From Stenotrophomonas sp. 364 (lineage in GTDB: Bacteria > Pseudomonadota > Gammaproteobacteria > Xanthomonadales > Xanthomonadaceae), in contig NZ_CP047135.1 of assembly GCF_009832905.1 (NCBI RefSeq), positions 350,001 to 414,000 on the forward strand: a stretch of DNA of 64,000 nucleotides, read 5' to 3'. Below the pieces are notes generated by a model, which saw only the letters and a list, made by a program, of their open reading frames with translations, ran no database searches and was not told where the DNA came from. The position numbers and the translations under genes were made by a program. Of this stretch, positions 43,689 to 56,541 are shown piece after piece (position 1 is the first letter of the stretch; every line of letters begins with the position of its first letter).

Positions 43689-45529
43689 ACAAGTCCGGTC
43701 GCAACCGCACCCGCAACAGTTTCAACCTGCGCCAGCGCCTGAAGTGGGTGGGTCTGGCGCTTGGGCTGTGCTCGGTGTCGCTGGTGGGCCGTGCGGCTTA
43801 CGTGCAGATCATCAACAGCGATTTCTACCAGCGCCAGGGCGAAGCGCGGTACCTGCGCGAACTGCCGATCAACACCTCGCGCGGCATGATCACCGACCGC
43901 AACGGCGAGCCGGTGGCGGTGTCCACCCCGGTCGCCTCGATCTGGGTCAACCCGCAGGAACTGCTGCGCGCCCCGGACCGCATCCCCGAGCTGGCCACCG
44001 CGCTGGGCATGCCGCTGGACGAGCTGACCTCCAAGCTCTCGCAGAAGGCCGACAAGGAATTCATGTACCTGCGCCGCCGGATCAATCCGGACGACGCGGA
44101 AAAGGTGGTGGCGCTGAAGATCCCGGGCGTGGCCTCGCAGCGCGAGTTCCGCCGCTTCTACCCGCAGGGCGAGGCGATGGCGCACGTGCTGGGCTTCACC
44201 AACATCGACGACCGCGGCCAGGAAGGGCTGGAGCTGGCCTTCGACGAATGGCTGCGCGGCAAGGCCGGCGCCAAGCGGGTGATCCGCAACCGCAAGGGCG
44301 ACACGGTGGAGAGCGACCTGCTGCGCGCCGCCGAGCCGGGAAAGGACCTCACCCTCAGCATCGACCGCCGCATCCAGTTCCTGGCTTTCAAGGAGCTGCG
44401 CAACGCGCTGATCGCCAACAAGGCGGCCGGCGGCTCGATGGTGATCATGGACGTGGCCACCGGCGAAGTGCTGGCCATGGTCAACCTGCCCACCTACAAC
44501 CCCAATTCGGTCGGCGGCGCCGCCCCGGACACCCGCCGCAACCGCGCGGTGACCGACCTGGTCGAGCCGGGCTCGACCATGAAGCCGTTGACCATCGCCT
44601 CGGCGCTGCAGTCCGGGGTGGTCACCAAGGACACCACGGTGGACACCAACCCGGGCTACATGGCCGTGGGCCGGTTCACCATCAAGGACGTGCCGCGCAA
44701 CAACGGCGTGCTCAACGTCACCGGCGTGATCACCCGCAGCTCGAACATCGGCGCGGCCAAGATCGCCGCCAAGATGCCCGACCAGGTGTTCTACGACCAC
44801 GTCCACAGCTTCGGCTACGGCGTGTCCCCGCACAGCGGTTTTCCCGGTGAATCGGCCGGCGTGCTGCCGCGTCCGGCGCGCTGGAGCGGGTCGTCCAAGA
44901 CCACCATGTCCTACGGCTACGGCCTGAACGTCACCCCGCTGCAGATCGCCACCGCCTATTCGGCGCTGGGCAACGGCGGCAAGTTGATCGCACCGACCTT
45001 CGTCAAGGGCCAGCGCAACGAAGGCAAGCAGATCATCGACGAGAACATCGCCAGGCAGGTGGTGGCGATGATGGAAACCGTGGTCACCCAGGGCGGCGCC
45101 AAGCAGGCCGCGGTGCTGGGTTACCACGTGGCCGGCAAGACCGGTACCGCACGCAAGGCCGGCCCCGGCGGCTACGAGCGCGGTCATTACAACGCGCTGT
45201 TCGCCGGCGTGGTGCCGGCGACCAACCCGCGCTTTGCCACGGTGATCGTGATCAACGACCCGCAGGCCGGCAAGTACTACGGCGGTCTGGTGTCGGCGCC
45301 GGTGTTCCACAACGTGATGGAAGGCGCGCTGCGCCTGATGGACGTGCCGCCGGACGACATCGAGTCGTGGCTGGCGGCACAGCAGTCCGGAAAGCTGGGG
45401 CATACCGCCTCGTCGTTGCCGGTGCCGCCGCCGGAAACGGTGATCGCCCCGGATGCCGCCGCCGAATTCGATGCCGCGCTGCCCAGCGCGCACGCCACGG
45501 TGCCGCCCGCGCAGGGAGGCACCCAATGA
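43685..45529 (+). CDS. ftsI: Septal transpeptidase FtsI (PBP3)
   Basis: A 614-aa class B penicillin-binding protein that cross-links septal peptidoglycan. A membrane anchor near residues 20-36 is followed by the pedestal domain and the transpeptidase domain with SxxK (STMK, Ser297), SxN (SSN at 352-354) and KTG (485-487). The C-terminal 50 residues are Pro/Ala-rich. It overlaps murE by 4 bp. Confidence 0.97.
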   Translation: MNKSGRNRTRNSFNLRQRLKWVGLALGLCSVSLVGRAAYVQIINSDFYQRQGEARYLRELPINTSRGMITDRNGEPVAVSTPVASIWVNPQELLRAPDRIPELATALGMPLDELTSKLSQKADKEFMYLRRRINPDDAEKVVALKIPGVASQREFRRFYPQGEAMAHVLGFTNIDDRGQEGLELAFDEWLRGKAGAKRVIRNRKGDTVESDLLRAAEPGKDLTLSIDRRIQFLAFKELRNALIANKAAGGSMVIMDVATGEVLAMVNLPTYNPNSVGGAAPDTRRNRAVTDLVEPGSTMKPLTIASALQSGVVTKDTTVDTNPGYMAVGRFTIKDVPRNNGVLNVTGVITRSSNIGAAKIAAKMPDQVFYDHVHSFGYGVSPHSGFPGESAGVLPRPARWSGSSKTTMSYGYGLNVTPLQIATAYSALGNGGKLIAPTFVKGQRNEGKQIIDENIARQVVAMMETVVTQGGAKQAAVLGYHVAGKTGTARKAGPGGYERGHYNALFAGVVPATNPRFATVIVINDPQAGKYYGGLVSAPVFHNVMEGALRLMDVPPDDIESWLAAQQSGKLGHTASSLPVPPPETVIAPDAAAEFDAALPSAHATVPPAQGGTQ

Positions 45530-47007
45530 GCCAGACGATGTTGCTTTCGCAGTTGATTCCCGATGTGGTGCTGAGCCACGACCCGTCCATCACCGGCCTG
45601 GTGCTGGACAGCCGCGCCGTGCGCCCGGGCAATGCCTTCGTGGCGATCGCCGGCTTCGGCGCGCATGGCCTGGGCTTCGTCGACCAGGCGCTGGCCAACG
45701 GCGCCGACGCGATCCTGTTCGAGCCGCCGGCGCCGGCCGAGCTGCCGGCCCCGGCCGACGCCATTGCCGTGCCCGGCCTGCGTACGCGCATGGGCGCGAT
45801 GGCCGACCAGTTCCACGGCCATCCATCGCGCGCGATGACGATGGTGGGCGTGACCGGCACCAACGGCAAAACGTCCACCGTGCAGCTGCTGGCCCAGGCC
45901 TGGCACCTGCTCGGCACCGCCAGTGGCAGTATCGGCACCTTGGGCGTAGGTCTGTATGGCCACGTGGTGCCGACCGGCTTCACCACGCCGCTGGTGCTGC
46001 AGATGCATGAAGTGCTGGCGCAGCTGCGCGACGACGGCGCGCGCGCGGTGGCAATGGAAGTCAGCTCGCACGCGCTGGACCAGGGCCGCGTGGATGCCGT
46101 GCACTACGACGTGGCGGTGTTCACCAACCTCACCCGCGATCATCTCGATTACCACGGCGACATGGCGCAGTACGGCGCGGCCAAGGCCAAGCTGTTCCAC
46201 CGCGACGGCCTCAAGGCCGCCGTGGTGAACCTGGACGACAGCTTCGGCAGCGAACTGCTTCGCACCGTCGATGCCAGCGTGCGCCAGATCGGGCTGAGCT
46301 CGCGCGGCGCGCAGCAGGCTACGCTGCGCGCCGATTCGCTGAAGCTGGACGGCCGCGGCATCGCCTTCGACCTGGTGGTGGAGGGCGCGCGCCATCCGGT
46401 GCAGTCGCCGCTGCTGGGCCGCTTCAACGTGGACAACCTGCTGGCCGTGGCCGGCGCGCTGTATGCGCTGGACCATGCACCGGCCGCTATCGCCGCGCTG
46501 CTGTCGCAGCTGCAGCCCATTGCCGGGCGCATGAACCGGCTCGGCGGCGAGCACGGCCTGCCCACCGTAGTGGTCGACTACGCCCACACCCCCGACGCGC
46601 TGGAACAGGCGCTGGCCAGCCTGCACGACCACCTGGCCGGGCGCCTGGTCTGCGTGTTCGGCTGCGGCGGCGAGCGCGATACCGGCAAGCGGCCGCAGAT
46701 GGCCGCCATCGCCGAGCGCGGCGCCAACGTGGTGATCGTCACCGACGACAACCCGCGCGGCGAAGACGGCGACGTGATCGTGGCCGACATCGTGGCCGGG
46801 CTGGCCAACCCCGCCGCCGCCATCGTGCAGCGCGACCGCGCCGCCGCCATCGCCACGGCGATCGGCCTGGCCGGTGCCGGCGACATCGTGCTGATTGCCG
46901 GCAAGGGCCACGAGCCCTACCAGGAAGTGAACGGCGTCAAGCATGCCTTCGACGACACCGTGGTGGCTGCCGGCGTGCTGGCTTCGCTGCAGGAGGTTGC
47001 CCCATGA
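45526..47007 (+). CDS. murE: UDP-MurNAc-tripeptide ligase MurE
   Basis: A 493-aa ATP-dependent ligase adding the third stem residue. The ATP site [11 protein letters not shown] has Lys115; the DNPR motif at 408-411 selects meso-diaminopimelate, so the wall is DAP-type. The real start is ATG 45526; the frame open upstream lies in ftsI. Overlaps murF by 4 bp. Confidence 0.96.
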   Translation: MSQTMLLSQLIPDVVLSHDPSITGLVLDSRAVRPGNAFVAIAGFGAHGLGFVDQALANGADAILFEPPAPAELPAPADAIAVPGLRTRMGAMADQFHGHPSRAMTMVGVTGTNGKTSTVQLLAQAWHLLGTASGSIGTLGVGLYGHVVPTGFTTPLVLQMHEVLAQLRDDGARAVAMEVSSHALDQGRVDAVHYDVAVFTNLTRDHLDYHGDMAQYGAAKAKLFHRDGLKAAVVNLDDSFGSELLRTVDASVRQIGLSSRGAQQATLRADSLKLDGRGIAFDLVVEGARHPVQSPLLGRFNVDNLLAVAGALYALDHAPAAIAALLSQLQPIAGRMNRLGGEHGLPTVVVDYAHTPDALEQALASLHDHLAGRLVCVFGCGGERDTGKRPQMAAIAERGANVVIVTDDNPRGEDGDVIVADIVAGLANPAAAIVQRDRAAAIATAIGLAGAGDIVLIAGKGHEPYQEVNGVKHAFDDTVVAAGVLASLQEVAP

Positions 47008-48398
47008 AGCGCACCCCGCTGTCGCTGATCGCGCATTGGGCCGGTGGCGAGATCCATGGCGAGGACACCGCCATCGACGCCATCAGCAAGGATACCCGCA
47101 CGCTTGCCCCGGGCAGCCTGTACGTGGCGCTGCGTGGCGACCGTTTCGACGGCCACGATTTCGCCGCCGATGCCGTCGCGCGCGGTGCCTCGGCGATGCT
47201 GGTCGAGCGCCTGCTCGACGTGGCGCTGCCGCAGATCCTGGTGGCCGACACCCAGCACGCGCTGGGCCGCATTGCCCATGGCATGCAGCGCGACCGCGCC
47301 GCCGGTGTGTTCGCCATCACCGGCAGCAACGGCAAGACCAGCGTCAAGACGCTGCTGCTGGCGATTTTGCAGCAGGTGGCACGTGAAGACCGCAAGGTGG
47401 TGTACGCCAACCCGGGCAATCTCAACAACGAGATCGGCCTGCCGCTGGCGGTGCTGGATGCCCCCGAAGACGCCGATTTCGCCGTCTACGAGATGGGCGC
47501 CGGCAAGCCGGGCGACATCGCCTACCTGACCGATATCGTGCGCCCGCGCTACGCACTGGTGAACAACATCGCCCCGGCCCACCTGGAGCGGATGGGCAGC
47601 CTGCAGGGCGTGGCCACCACCAAGGGCGCGATCTACGCGGCGCTGCCGGCCGATGGGGTGGCGGTGATCAACGCCGACGACGCCTTCGGCATCTGGTTCG
47701 AACAGCACATCGTGGGCCAGCCGCCGCGCTGCCGCGTGCTGCGCTACGGCCTGGACCACAGCGCCGACGTGAGTGCGTTGGCCATCCGACCGAGCGCCAC
47801 CGGGAGCCAGTTCCTGCTCACCAGCCCGACCGGGAACGTGGAAATCGCGCTGGCCCTGCCGGGTCGCCACAACATCAGCAACGCACTTGCCGCCGCCTCG
47901 CTGGCGCTGGCCGCCGGCATCGGCCTGGACCAGATCGCGCAGGGCCTGGCCCGTGCCGAACCGGTTCCGGGCCGCCAGGTCGCGCACCAGCTGCCCAACG
48001 GCGCGGTGCTGATCGATGACAGCTACAACGCCAACCCCGGCTCGCTGGCTGCGGCGATCGACGCGCTGGCCGGCGGCAAGGACGAAGGCTGGCTGGTGCT
48101 GGGCGACATGCGCGAACTGGGCCCGGACGGCCAGGCGCTGCATGCCCAGGCCGGTCGCCGCGCACGCGATGCCGGGATCAAGCGCCTGTACACGCTGGGG
48201 CCGCTGAGCGCCGCCGCATCGAGCGCCTTCGGCGACGGCGGCCGGCACTTCCAGGATCACGACACGCTGGCCGCCGCGCTTGCCTCTGAACTGCATGCTG
48301 GCGTGCGCTGCCTGGTCAAGGGCTCGCGCGGCAGCGCCATGGACAAAATTGTGAAAGCGCTGCTGGCGCGAGGAGAGGAAACCCCCCATGTTGCTTGA
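47004..48398 (+). CDS. murF: UDP-MurNAc-pentapeptide ligase MurF
   Basis: A 464-aa ligase adding D-Ala-D-Ala. ATP site [12 protein letters not shown] with Lys111, and [19 protein letters not shown] in the C-terminal domain are family features. It overlaps mraY by 11 bp. Confidence 0.96.
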   Translation: MKRTPLSLIAHWAGGEIHGEDTAIDAISKDTRTLAPGSLYVALRGDRFDGHDFAADAVARGASAMLVERLLDVALPQILVADTQHALGRIAHGMQRDRAAGVFAITGSNGKTSVKTLLLAILQQVAREDRKVVYANPGNLNNEIGLPLAVLDAPEDADFAVYEMGAGKPGDIAYLTDIVRPRYALVNNIAPAHLERMGSLQGVATTKGAIYAALPADGVAVINADDAFGIWFEQHIVGQPPRCRVLRYGLDHSADVSALAIRPSATGSQFLLTSPTGNVEIALALPGRHNISNALAAASLALAAGIGLDQIAQGLARAEPVPGRQVAHQLPNGAVLIDDSYNANPGSLAAAIDALAGGKDEGWLVLGDMRELGPDGQALHAQAGRRARDAGIKRLYTLGPLSAAASSAFGDGGRHFQDHDTLAAALASELHAGVRCLVKGSRGSAMDKIVKALLARGEETPHVA

Positions 48399-49473
48399 AC
48401 TGGCCCGATGGTTGCAGCAATTGGAGAGCCTGTTCGGGCTGTTCGGCTATCTGACGCTGCGCGGCATTCTTGCCGCGCTGACCGCGCTGTTCCTGTCGCT
48501 GTGGCTGGGCCCGGCGATGATCCGCAAGCTGGCCCAGTTCAAGGGCGGCCAGCCGATCCGCACCGACGGTCCGCAGACCCACTTCTCCAAGGCTGGCACG
48601 CCGACCATGGGCGGCTCGCTGATCCTGCTCACCATCACCCTGTCGGTGCTGTTGTGGGCCGACCTGCGCAACCGCTACGTGTGGGTGGTGCTGGCGGTGA
48701 TGCTGTGCTTCGGCGCCATCGGCTGGTACGACGACTGGATCAAGATCGTGCGGCGCGACCCGAACGGCCTGAAGTCGCGCTGGAAGTACCTGCTGCAGTC
48801 GATTTTCGGCCTGGCCGCCGGTCTGTTCCTGTTCTACACCGCCGACGTACCCGCCGCGCTGACCTTCTACATCCCGATGTTCAAGTCGGTGGCGTTGCCG
48901 CTGGCCGGCATCAGCTTCGTGGCCATCGCCTACTTCTGGATCGTCGGCTTCTCCAACGCGGTCAACCTGACCGACGGTCTGGATGGTCTGGCGATCATGC
49001 CGACCGTGCTGGTGGCCTGCGCGCTGGGCGTGTTCGCCTATGCCTCGGGCAACGTGGTCTTCTCCAACTACCTGCAGATCCCGCAGATTCCCGGGGCCGG
49101 TGAACTGGTCATCATCTGCGCGGCCATTGCCGGTGCCGGCCTGGGCTTCCTGTGGTTCAACACCTACCCGGCCATGGTGTTCATGGGCGACATCGGCGCG
49201 CTGGCGCTGGGTGCGGTGCTGGGCACCATCGCGGTGATCACCCGCCAGGAGCTGGTGCTGGTGATCATGGGCGGCGTATTCGTGATCGAAACGCTGTCGG
49301 TGATGATCCAGGTCGCCTCGTTCAAGCTGACCGGCAAGCGCGTGTTCAAGATGGCGCCCATCCACCACCACTTCGAACTTAAGGGCTGGCCGGAGCCGCG
49401 CGTGATCGTGCGCTTCTGGATCATCTCGGTGGTGCTGGTACTGATCGGCCTGGCCACGTTGAAGGTCCGCTGA
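48388..49473 (+). CDS. mraY: Phospho-MurNAc-pentapeptide transferase MraY
   Basis: A 361-aa polytopic enzyme making lipid I. Ten hydrophobic segments, the motifs [30 protein letters not shown] and [13 protein letters not shown] with the catalytic Asp residues, and the C-terminal [15 protein letters not shown] are present. Its stop shares one base with the ftsW start, leaving no room for murD. Confidence 0.97.
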   Translation: MLLELARWLQQLESLFGLFGYLTLRGILAALTALFLSLWLGPAMIRKLAQFKGGQPIRTDGPQTHFSKAGTPTMGGSLILLTITLSVLLWADLRNRYVWVVLAVMLCFGAIGWYDDWIKIVRRDPNGLKSRWKYLLQSIFGLAAGLFLFYTADVPAALTFYIPMFKSVALPLAGISFVAIAYFWIVGFSNAVNLTDGLDGLAIMPTVLVACALGVFAYASGNVVFSNYLQIPQIPGAGELVIICAAIAGAGLGFLWFNTYPAMVFMGDIGALALGAVLGTIAVITRQELVLVIMGGVFVIETLSVMIQVASFKLTGKRVFKMAPIHHHFELKGWPEPRVIVRFWIISVVLVLIGLATLKVR

Positions 49474-50819
49474 TGAACGACCTGTCGCGCCAGGCAACCC
49501 GCCTTGAAGCCATCGGAGGCCACTTCGACAAGTGGCTGCTGGGCGCGATCATCGCGCTCACCGGGCTGGGCGTGGTGATGGTCGCGTCGAGCTCGATCGC
49601 CTTGATGAGCAGTCCGTTCTACTACCTCAACCGCCATCTGATCTTCCTGGCCATCGGCATCGTGCTGGCGGGCATCGCCATGCGCACCGAGCTCAAGAGC
49701 ATCGAGCAGTACAACCAGGTGCTGCTGCTGGGCTGCTTCGCGCTGCTGGTGGTGGTGTTCGTTCCCGGCCTGGGCAGCAGCGTCAATGGCGCCCGGCGCT
49801 GGATCAACCTGGGCATCTCCAAGTTCCAGACCGTCGAAGCGGTGAAAGTGCTCTATATCGTGTGGCTGTCCAGCTACCTGGTGCGCTTCCGCGACGAGGT
49901 CAACGCCACCTGGCCGGCGATGCTCAAGCCGCTCGGCGTGGCCGGTGCGCTGGTGGTGCTGTTGCTGCTGCAGCCCGACTTCGGGTCGTCCACGCTGCTG
50001 CTGGCCATCACCGCCGGCATGTTGGTGCTGGGCGGCGTCAACATGCCGCGCATGTCGATGCCGGTGATCATCGGCATGGTCGGCATGAGCGCACTGGCGA
50101 TCATCGAACCCTACCGCATGCGCCGCATCACCTCCTTCCTGGACCCGTGGGCCGACCAGCAGGGCGACGGCTACCAGCTGTCCAACGCGCTGATGGCCGT
50201 GGGCCGCGGCGAGTGGACCGGCGTGGGCCTGGGCAACTCGGTGCAGAAGCTGTATTACCTGCCCGAAGCGCATACCGACTTCATCTTCTCGGTCACCGCC
50301 GAGGAGCTGGGCTTCATCGGCACCTGCCTGATCATCGCGCTGTACGCACTGCTGGTGGGTCGCACCTTCTGGCTGGGCATGCGCTGCGTCGAAATGAAGC
50401 GCCACTTCTCCGGCTACATCGCCTTCGGCATCGGCCTGTGGATCAGCATGCAGAGCTTCGTCTCGATCGGGGTCAACCTGGGCATCCTGCCGACCAAGGG
50501 CCTGACCCTGCCGCTGATTTCCTCCGGCGGGTCCAGCGTGCTGATGACCTGCGTGGCGATGGGGCTGCTGCTGCGCGTGTCCTACGAACTGGATCGCGCC
50601 GAGCGCCGCCAGGCGGTGCGCATGGGCGCGGCCGAAGGCGACGAGCCGATGGATGCCGAGCCGGGCAGGGGCGCCAGTGCCTCGTCCGTGGCCGCCGCCA
50701 TGCAGGACACCAAGGCCCATGACGGCAGCCCGCGTGATGGCCTGCCACGTGACAGCGCCTCGCGTGGCACCAGCCGCATGCAGCAACGCATCGAACCGAC
50801 CCTGGGGAGGATGGGATGA
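49473..50819 (+). CDS. ftsW: Septal glycosyltransferase FtsW
   Basis: A 448-aa SEDS-family membrane glycosyltransferase paired with FtsI. Ten membrane segments, the conserved [14 protein letters not shown] and [27 protein letters not shown] region with [10 protein letters not shown] are seen. The last 65 residues are a polar tail rich in Ser, Asp, Ala and Arg, longer than usual. Overlaps murG by 4 bp. Confidence 0.95.
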   Translation: MNDLSRQATRLEAIGGHFDKWLLGAIIALTGLGVVMVASSSIALMSSPFYYLNRHLIFLAIGIVLAGIAMRTELKSIEQYNQVLLLGCFALLVVVFVPGLGSSVNGARRWINLGISKFQTVEAVKVLYIVWLSSYLVRFRDEVNATWPAMLKPLGVAGALVVLLLLQPDFGSSTLLLAITAGMLVLGGVNMPRMSMPVIIGMVGMSALAIIEPYRMRRITSFLDPWADQQGDGYQLSNALMAVGRGEWTGVGLGNSVQKLYYLPEAHTDFIFSVTAEELGFIGTCLIIALYALLVGRTFWLGMRCVEMKRHFSGYIAFGIGLWISMQSFVSIGVNLGILPTKGLTLPLISSGGSSVLMTCVAMGLLLRVSYELDRAERRQAVRMGAAEGDEPMDAEPGRGASASSVAAAMQDTKAHDGSPRDGLPRDSASRGTSRMQQRIEPTLGRMG

Positions 50820-51907
50820 ACACTCAACCCGCTTCCTCCGAGCGCCCGGTGATGATCATGGCCGGCGGTACCGGTGGCCACATCTTCCCGGGCCTGGCCG
50901 TGGCCAAGGTGCTGCGTGCGCGCGGCATTCCGGTGACCTGGCTGGGCAGCGACGGCGGCATGGAAACGCGCCTGGTGCCGCAGCACGACATCCACATCGA
51001 CACGCTGGCCATCAGCGGCCTGCGCGGCAAGGGCAAGCTGGCCCTGCTCGGCGCGCCGGGCCGCCTGCTGCGCGCGGTGCGCGCGGCCGGCTTCCTGATC
51101 CGCGACCGCCAGCCGCGTGCCGTGGTGTCCTTTGGCGGCTTCGCGTCCGGCCCCGGTGGCCTGGCCGCGCGCCTGCACGGATTGCCCCTGCTGGTGCACG
51201 AACAGAACCGCGCGCCGGGCCTGACCAACCGCGTGCTGTCGCGCTTCGCGCGGCGCGTGCTGACCGGCTTCCCGGGCAGCTTCGCCCAGCGCGAAGAAGC
51301 CGTGGGCAACCCGGTCCGCGCCGAGATCGCCGCGATCGCGCCGCCCGACGTGCGCCTGGCCAACCGTCAGGGGCCGCTGCGCCTGCTGGTGCTCGGCGGC
51401 AGCCAGGGCGCACGCGTGCTCAACAACGCCGTGCCGAAGGCGCTGGCCGCACTGGGCAGCGCTGTCGCCGTCGACGTGCGCCACCAGAGCGGCGAAAAGC
51501 TGCATGCCGAAGCCGTCAGCGCTTACCAGGCCGCCGGTGTCACCGCGCGCGTGGATGCGTTCATCGCCGACATGGCCGAGGCATTCGCCTGGGCCGACCT
51601 GGTGGTGTGCCGTGCCGGCGCTTCGACCCTGGCCGAGCTGTGCGCGGTGGGCGTGGGCAGCGTGCTGGTACCCTTCGCCGCCGCCGTGGATGACCACCAG
51701 ACCCGCAACGCGGAGTACCTGGTCGACCGTGGCGCGGCCGTGTTGCTGAAGCAGGATGAAACGCTGGCCACGCACCTGGAAGGCGTGCTGCGCGATTTGT
51801 CCGAAAATTCCGCCCGTCGCATGCAGATGGCCAACGCCGCGCGTGCCCTGGCCAAGGTCGATGCCGCAGAGCGCATCGCCGACATCATCCTCGAGGAATC
51901 CAAATGA
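50816..51907 (+). CDS. murG: Lipid II synthase MurG
   Basis: A 363-aa peripheral membrane glycosyltransferase adding GlcNAc to lipid I. Motifs [50 protein letters not shown] and [12 protein letters not shown] are diagnostic. It precedes murC by 43 bp, the largest gap within the core cluster. Confidence 0.97.
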   Translation: MNTQPASSERPVMIMAGGTGGHIFPGLAVAKVLRARGIPVTWLGSDGGMETRLVPQHDIHIDTLAISGLRGKGKLALLGAPGRLLRAVRAAGFLIRDRQPRAVVSFGGFASGPGGLAARLHGLPLLVHEQNRAPGLTNRVLSRFARRVLTGFPGSFAQREEAVGNPVRAEIAAIAPPDVRLANRQGPLRLLVLGGSQGARVLNNAVPKALAALGSAVAVDVRHQSGEKLHAEAVSAYQAAGVTARVDAFIADMAEAFAWADLVVCRAGASTLAELCAVGVGSVLVPFAAAVDDHQTRNAEYLVDRGAAVLLKQDETLATHLEGVLRDLSENSARRMQMANAARALAKVDAAERIADIILEESK

Positions 51908-51950
51908 AGACCGCCACGCGCCATCGCGCCTGCCCGACGCGGGGCCGCGC

Positions 51951-53387
51951 ATGATCCGCCGCCTGCACGATACCAACGACCTGGTGCGCGCGTTCCCGCG
52001 CGTGCACTTCGTCGGCATCGGCGGCACCGGCATGAGTGGCATCGCCGAAGTGATGCTGACCCTGGGCTATGAAGTGTCCGGCTCGGACAACGCCGACAAC
52101 ACCGCCACCCGCCGCCTGGCCAGCCTGGGCGCGCGCGTGATGCGCGGCCATTCGGCCGCCAACGTGCTGGGCACCGATTGCGTGGTGGTGTCCAGCGCGA
52201 TCCGCGACGACAACCCCGAGCTGATGGAAGCGCGCAGCCAGCGCATTCCGATCATGCCGCGCGCGGCGATGCTGGCCGAGCTGATGCGCTTCCGACGCGG
52301 CATCGCCGTGGCCGGCACGCACGGCAAGACCACCACCACCAGCCTGACCGCAGCGGTGCTGAGCGAAGGCGGGCTGGACCCGACCTTCGTGATCGGCGGC
52401 CAGCTGCTGGCCGCCGGTGCCAACGCCAAGCTCGGCAGCGGGCAGTGGCTGGTGGCCGAAGCCGACGAAAGTGATGGCAGCTTCCTGCGCCTGAACCCGC
52501 TGGTCTCGGTGATCACCAACATCGATTCGGACCACCTGGAAAACTACGGCAACGATTTCGCCCGGGTCCAGGCCGCCTTCGCCGAATTCCTGCAGCGCCT
52601 GCCGTTCTACGGCCTGGCCGTGCTGTGCATCGATGACCCGGAAGTGGCGGCGCTGGCCGCGCAGACCCCGCGTCACGTGATGAGCTACGGCATGAGCAGC
52701 AATGCCGACGTGCGCGCCGAGGACGTGGTCCAGGACGGCCCGCGCATGCGCTTCACCCTGCGCCTGCCGGAAGGCAGTAGCTACCCGGTCACGCTGGCCC
52801 TGCCGGGTGCGCACAACGTGCTCAACGCGCTGGCCGCCGCCGCCGTGGGCTGGCAGCTGGGCGTCGCCCCGGAGGCCATCGCCCGCGCGCTGGAGAGCTT
52901 TGCCGGCATCGGCCGCCGCTTCAACGATCTTGGCATCATCACCACCCACACCGGTGCGCGGGTACGCCTGATCGACGACTACGGTCACCACCCGCGCGAG
53001 CTGGCCGCGGTGTTCGCGGCTGCCCGTGGCGGCTGGCCGGACCAGCGTCTGGTGGTGGCCTTCCAGCCGCACCGCTACAGCCGCACCCGCGACCAGTTCG
53101 ATGCCTTCGCCGCGGTGCTGTCCGAAGTGGATGCGCTGGTACTGAGCGAGGTCTACCCGGCCGGCGAAGCGCCGATTCCGGGGGCCGACTCGCGTTCGCT
53201 GGCGCGCGCCATCCGTGCGCGCGGCCGCAGCGAGCCGGTCGTGGTGGGTCATACCGCCGAACTGTCGCACGTGCTGCCCGACGTGCTGCAGGACGGCGAC
53301 CTGCTGTTGCTGATGGGCGCCGGCGATATCGGCCACGTTGCCCAGCTGATCGCAACCGAAGGCTTCACGGAGACCCCGGCAGCATGA
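51951..53387 (+). CDS. murC: UDP-MurNAc-L-alanine ligase MurC
   Basis: A 478-aa ligase adding the first stem amino acid. [26 protein letters not shown] with Lys126, and [16 protein letters not shown] are typical. ATG 51951 begins the conserved part; the frame is open into murG. Overlaps ddl by 4 bp. Confidence 0.97.
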   Translation: MIRRLHDTNDLVRAFPRVHFVGIGGTGMSGIAEVMLTLGYEVSGSDNADNTATRRLASLGARVMRGHSAANVLGTDCVVVSSAIRDDNPELMEARSQRIPIMPRAAMLAELMRFRRGIAVAGTHGKTTTTSLTAAVLSEGGLDPTFVIGGQLLAAGANAKLGSGQWLVAEADESDGSFLRLNPLVSVITNIDSDHLENYGNDFARVQAAFAEFLQRLPFYGLAVLCIDDPEVAALAAQTPRHVMSYGMSSNADVRAEDVVQDGPRMRFTLRLPEGSSYPVTLALPGAHNVLNALAAAAVGWQLGVAPEAIARALESFAGIGRRFNDLGIITTHTGARVRLIDDYGHHPRELAAVFAAARGGWPDQRLVVAFQPHRYSRTRDQFDAFAAVLSEVDALVLSEVYPAGEAPIPGADSRSLARAIRARGRSEPVVVGHTAELSHVLPDVLQDGDLLLLMGAGDIGHVAQLIATEGFTETPAA

Positions 53388-54376
53388 ACCCGATCTTCTT
53401 CCCGTCGCTGCGCGTCACCGACCCAGCCGTGTTCGGCCGCGTCGCGGTGCTGCTGGGCGGCACCTCCAGCGAACGCGAGGTGTCGCTGGATTCGGGCCGC
53501 AACGTGATCGCCGCGCTGCGCGCGCGCGGCGTCGACGCGGTGGCCGTGGATGGCATCCCGGCGCTGGCGCTGGCGCTGGTCGAAAAGCGTTTCGACCGCG
53601 TGTTCAACATCCTGCACGGTCATAACGGCGGCGGTGAGGACGGCATCGTGCAGGGGCTGATGGACGCCTTCGGCGTGCCGTACACCGGCTCCAAGGTGCT
53701 CGGCTCTGCGCTGAGCATGGACAAGATCCGCACCAAGCAGGTGTGGCTGTCGCTGGGCCTGCCCACGCCGCGCTACGTCAAACTGGTGGAGGGCGTGGAA
53801 GTGCACGCCGCCGCCGCCGAGCTGGGCCTGCCGGTGGTGGTCAAGCCGGCCAACGAAGGCTCCAGCGTGGGCATCAGCCGGGTCAGCGATGACGCCGGCC
53901 TGGACGACGCCGTGGCCCTGGCCGCGCGCTACGACGGCCAGCTGCTGATGGAACAGATGGTGGTGGGCGACGAGCTCACCGTGGCGATCCTGGGCGACCA
54001 GGCGCTGCCGTCGATCCGCATCGTGCCCAAGGGCCAGTGGTACGACTACAACGCCAAGTACATCGCCGAGGACACCCAATACCTGTGCCCCGGCCTGGAG
54101 GGCGATGACGAGGCCGAGATCCGCCGCATCGCGCTGGCTGCCTTCCAGGCCGCCGGCTGCCACGGCTGGGGTCGGGTGGACGTCATGCGCGACCGCGACA
54201 GTGGCCGCTTCTACCTGCTGGAAGTGAACACCGCGCCGGGCATGACCAGCCATTCGCTGGTGCCCAAGGCCGCCGCGCAGGCCGGTATCGGCTTCGAGGA
54301 GCTGGTCTGGCGTGTGCTGGAACAGACCCTGCCAGCCAACCTGCAGGATCTGGACAGGGAGCGTGCCCACGCATGA
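53384..54376 (+). CDS. ddl: D-alanine-D-alanine ligase
   Basis: A 330-aa ATP-grasp ligase making D-Ala-D-Ala for MurF. The patterns [61 protein letters not shown] and a serine-rich substrate loop (HSLVPKAA) are present. Overlaps ftsQ by 4 bp. Confidence 0.96.
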   Translation: MNPIFFPSLRVTDPAVFGRVAVLLGGTSSEREVSLDSGRNVIAALRARGVDAVAVDGIPALALALVEKRFDRVFNILHGHNGGGEDGIVQGLMDAFGVPYTGSKVLGSALSMDKIRTKQVWLSLGLPTPRYVKLVEGVEVHAAAAELGLPVVVKPANEGSSVGISRVSDDAGLDDAVALAARYDGQLLMEQMVVGDELTVAILGDQALPSIRIVPKGQWYDYNAKYIAEDTQYLCPGLEGDDEAEIRRIALAAFQAAGCHGWGRVDVMRDRDSGRFYLLEVNTAPGMTSHSLVPKAAAQAGIGFEELVWRVLEQTLPANLQDLDRERAHA

Positions 54377-55104
54377 ACGCGGTGCTGCGCATCTTCGTCT
54401 GGTTGCTGGCCCTGTCGGTCGTAGCGCTGCCCGTGGTGGCCGTGCTCAACGGCTGGGTCGGTGCCGAACGCTGGCCGTTGGCCAAGCTGCGCGTGCACGC
54501 CGAGTTCAAGCGGGTGCCGGCCGAACAGCTGCAGCAGGTGGTGCTGCCGTACGCCAAGGCCGGGTTCTTCGCGGTCAAGCTGCAGGATGCGCAGGACGCC
54601 ATTGAGCAGCTGCCGTGGGTGGAAAGCGCGCAGGTGCGCAAGCAGTGGCCCGACGTGCTGGAGATCCGCTTGGTCGAGCACAAGCCGTTCGCGCGCTGGG
54701 GCAACGACCGCCTGCTGTCCGAGCAGGGCAAGCTGTTTGCCACGCCCAAGAAGCTGCAGGACCTGGCACTGCCCGACCTGGATGGCCCGGACAGCCAGAC
54801 CGAGGAAGTGGTGGCGCTCTACAACGATGCCCGGGCGCTGTTCGCGCCGGCCGGGGTGGACGTCAAGCGGGTCAGCATGGACGCACGTGGCAGCTGGTCG
54901 CTGCTGCTCAGCAATGGCACCGAAGTGGTGGTGGGCCGCGATGACGCACGTTCGCGCCTGCAGCGTTTCGTGCGCGTGCTGCCGCAGCTGAGCAACCAGG
55001 CGGCGCCGATCGAACGCGCCGACCTCCGATATACCAATGGTTTCACGCTGAGCTGGGGTACCCCGGCCGCAACCGCGCCAAAGCCGGCGCAGGACAGGAC
55101 ATGA
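54373..55104 (+). CDS. ftsQ: Cell division protein FtsQ
   Basis: A 243-aa bitopic protein with a membrane helix (about 7-27, [22 protein letters not shown]), a POTRA domain ([21 protein letters not shown] onward) and a beta domain ending near residue 225. It recruits FtsL/FtsB. Overlaps ddl and ftsA by 4 bp each. Confidence 0.94.
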   Translation: MNAVLRIFVWLLALSVVALPVVAVLNGWVGAERWPLAKLRVHAEFKRVPAEQLQQVVLPYAKAGFFAVKLQDAQDAIEQLPWVESAQVRKQWPDVLEIRLVEHKPFARWGNDRLLSEQGKLFATPKKLQDLALPDLDGPDSQTEEVVALYNDARALFAPAGVDVKRVSMDARGSWSLLLSNGTEVVVGRDDARSRLQRFVRVLPQLSNQAAPIERADLRYTNGFTLSWGTPAATAPKPAQDRT

Positions 55105-56336
55105 ATCGCAAGGGTGACAAATCACTGATCGTTGGCCTGGATATCGGCACCTCCAAGGTGGTGGCGCTGGTCGGCGAATATTCGCCGGGCAATCCGATCG
55201 AGGTCATCGGCATCGGCTCGCACGAATCGCGCGGGCTCAAGCGCGGCGTGGTGGTGGACATCGAATCCACGGTGCAGTCCATCCAGCGCGCGGTGGAAGA
55301 GGCCGAGCTGATGGCCGGCTGCGAGATCCGCTCGGTGTATGCCTCTATCTCGGGCAACCACGTGCAGTGCAAGAACTCCCCCGGCATCGTGCCGATCCGC
55401 GACGGTGAAGTGACCTGGGGTGACCTGGACCGGGTACTCGACGCGGCCAAGGCGGTGGCGATCCCGGCCGACCAGAAGATCCTGCATGCGATCCCGCGCG
55501 AGTACGTGCTGGACGATTCGCAGGAAGGCATCCGCAACCCGGTCGGCATGACCGGCGTGCGCCTGGAGGTGCATGCGCACCTGGTGGTGTGCGCACAGTC
55601 GGCCGCGGCCAACATCAGCAAGTGCGTGCAGCGCTGCGGCCTGCAGGTGGACGACCTGGTGCTGTCCTCGCTGGCCTCCAGCGTGGCCGTGCTGACCGCC
55701 GACGAGCGCGAGCTGGGCGTGGTGCTGGTCGACATGGGCGCCGGCACCACCGACCTGGCCGTATTCGTGCAGGGCGCGATCTGCCACACCGCCTCGCTGC
55801 CGATCGCCGGTGACCACGTCACCAACGACATCGCGCACATGCTGCGCACGCCGACCCCGGAAGCGGAGCAGATCAAGGTGCGTTACGCCTGCGCGCTGGC
55901 CCAGCTGGCCACCGCCGAGGAGAGCATCCAGGTACCCAGCGTCGGCGATCGTCCGCCGCGCCGGATGCCGCGCCATGCGCTGGCCCAGGCAGTGCAGGGC
56001 CGTTACGAAGAAATTTTCGAGATGGTGCAGGCCGAACTGCGTCGCTCCGGTTTCGAGGAACTGGTGCGCGCCGGCATGGTGCTCACCGGCGGTGCCTCGA
56101 AGATGGAAGGCGTGGTCGAACTGGCCGAGGAAATGCTGCAGATGCCGGTACGCGTGGGCATTCCGCAGCACGTCACCGGCCTGGGCGAAGTGGTCGGCAA
56201 CCCGGTGCACGCCACCGGCGTTGGCCTGCTGCTGATGGGCAGCCAGATCGAACACCCGCGCCGTCCGTCGCTGCCCACCGGCCGCGCGGGCAGCATGTTC
56301 AAAAAGCTCAAGACCTGGTTCCGCGGCGAATTCTGA
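55101..56336 (+). CDS. ftsA: Cell division protein FtsA
   Basis: A 411-aa actin-like ATPase tethering FtsZ to the membrane. [15 protein letters not shown] and [12 protein letters not shown] are the phosphate motifs, and [18 protein letters not shown] is the adenosine motif. The C-terminal amphipathic helix is [12 protein letters not shown], the membrane target. It is 205 bp upstream of ftsZ. Confidence 0.97.
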   Translation: MNRKGDKSLIVGLDIGTSKVVALVGEYSPGNPIEVIGIGSHESRGLKRGVVVDIESTVQSIQRAVEEAELMAGCEIRSVYASISGNHVQCKNSPGIVPIRDGEVTWGDLDRVLDAAKAVAIPADQKILHAIPREYVLDDSQEGIRNPVGMTGVRLEVHAHLVVCAQSAAANISKCVQRCGLQVDDLVLSSLASSVAVLTADERELGVVLVDMGAGTTDLAVFVQGAICHTASLPIAGDHVTNDIAHMLRTPTPEAEQIKVRYACALAQLATAEESIQVPSVGDRPPRRMPRHALAQAVQGRYEEIFEMVQAELRRSGFEELVRAGMVLTGGASKMEGVVELAEEMLQMPVRVGIPQHVTGLGEVVGNPVHATGVGLLLMGSQIEHPRRPSLPTGRAGSMFKKLKTWFRGEF

Positions 56337-56347
56337 CGCGGCCCGCG

Positions 56348-56372
56348 GTAGAGCCGACCGTTGGTCGGCTGC
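56348..56372 (+). repeat. SMAG/REP palindrome between ftsA and ftsZ
   Basis: GTAG head, AGCCGACC, loop GTT, GGTCGGCT. It lies 12 bp after the ftsA stop and may trim or slow the upstream transcript. Confidence 0.75.
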
Positions 56373-56470
56373 ATCACCTGCACCACCACCACCCCCGGCA
56401 CCACTGCAACGCAACGCACCACCGCAACACCGCACCACCGGCAACACACAACCCACACAGCCGCAACGGC
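56373..56470 (+). other. C/A-rich, G- and T-poor leader before ftsZ
   Basis: About 100 bp consisting mostly of CACC, CAAC and ACAC runs on the plus strand, without coding frame. A long C-rich, G-poor stretch in the RNA fits a Rho utilisation (rut) site or an unstructured leader that assists ftsZ translation. Confidence 0.45.
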
Positions 56471-56541
56471 AACATGACGCGCGAAAGGCAGGAGGCCTGA
56501 CCGCCCATGCCACCGAAAGCGGATACAACGAGGACACGGAC

